Assembly (NCBI GenBank): GCA_023653075.1
Contig: JAMNXQ010000004.1
Coordinates: 30,465-94,464 of the forward strand
DNA length: 64,000 nucleotides
From: Algoriphagus sp.
Lineage (GTDB): Bacteria; Bacteroidota; Bacteroidia; Cytophagales; Cyclobacteriaceae
Direction of reading: 5' to 3'
Part shown: piece after piece, positions 63,943-64,000 of the stretch
Layout: every line of letters begins with the position of its first letter
Numbering within the stretch: position 1 is the stretch's first letter
Notes under the pieces: generated by a model
What the model was told of the DNA's origin: nothing
The model's database searches: none
The model's input: only the letters and a program-made list of their open reading frames with translations
Position numbers and translations under genes: made by a program

Positions 63943-64000
63943 GTGCAAAAACAAGACACGAATATAGTCTTTAAAGACTACACGACCAACCAGCTGATGC
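63943..64000 (+). CDS. IS1182-like transposase, N-terminal fragment (window edge)
   Basis: From GTG at 63943 the frame reads QKQDTNIVFKDYTTNQLM up to the window end. That sequence resembles the N-terminus of IS1182-type DDE transposases, which start with a short K/Q-rich stretch and a DY segment. The gene is truncated only because the window stops; its integrity is unknown. Confidence 0.65.
   Translation, partial: MQKQDTNIVFKDYTTNQLM

Larger units (their letters stand above)
63853..64000 (+). mobile_element. Left end of an IS1182-like insertion sequence, cut by the window edge
   Basis: GAGGCTGTCTCAAAAG at 63853 is the kind of terminal inverted repeat found on IS1182-family elements of Bacteroidota. 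A hairpin and the first codons of a transposase follow. The right end, full length and target duplication are outside the window. Confidence 0.7.

Overview
The window looks like a chromosome segment of a Bacteroidota bacterium, most likely order Cytophagales and perhaps Cyclobacteriaceae (Algoriphagus-like; this rank is inference). The reasons are a 2,374-aa SprA gliding/type IX secretion protein, family-restricted lipoproteins of the DUF4837 and DUF4292 types, Bacteroidota promoters of the form TTG-N19-TAnnTTTG (upstream of tatA and of the trp leader), and a 47-bp type II-C CRISPR repeat.

Layout. 0-5.3 kb (+): an FAD oxidoreductase, a large beta-propeller/outer-membrane protein and yicC. 5.5-27.5 kb (-): a long run of closely spaced housekeeping and envelope genes (tonB-like, vanZ-like, gcvH, sprA, ruvA, maeB, DUF4837, mltD-like, gatA, tatA, envC-like, DUF4292, TPR, flippase, enoyl-CoA hydratase). 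27.7-35.4 kb (+): icd, a glycosyltransferase, a non-coding repeat block, two transporters, a hypothetical gene, a GNAT and an ENPP-type phosphodiesterase whose signal peptide is broken by an in-frame TGA. 35.4-46.3 kb: an accessory region, AT-rich in its left part, with small secreted or membrane proteins of unknown function and a complete type II-C CRISPR-Cas system (23 repeats, cas2, cas1, cas9, divergent tracrRNA). 46.3-49.3 kb (-): a second-type DnaE polymerase. 49.9-60.9 kb (+): a trp operon (EGDCFBA) behind a leader-peptide attenuator with three consecutive Trp codons, then phhA and part of the his pathway (hisH, A, F, IE). 60.9-64 kb: an S41 peptidase, a Dabb protein, an aldo/keto reductase and the left end of an IS1182-like element cut by the window edge.

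The most unusual structure is the accessory region. The last ~78 codons of dnaE are duplicated in direct orientation at 38433-38670 (236 of 238 bases identical by eye), so the CRISPR-Cas module is bracketed by dnaE 3' ends. A third, shorter and more diverged copy lies at 36965-37060 and separates two groups of hypothetical genes. The arrangement reads as successive cargo blocks, each closed on its right by a dnaE 3' fragment, as if the dnaE terminus were a repeated insertion site. No integrase is visible, so the mechanism is open. The CRISPR repeat itself contains TTG-N19-TATCTTCC, close to the Bacteroidota promoter, pointing in the crRNA direction predicted from the tracrRNA anti-repeat; each repeat may drive its own crRNA.

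All calls come from reading the sequence by eye; no database search or folding program was run.
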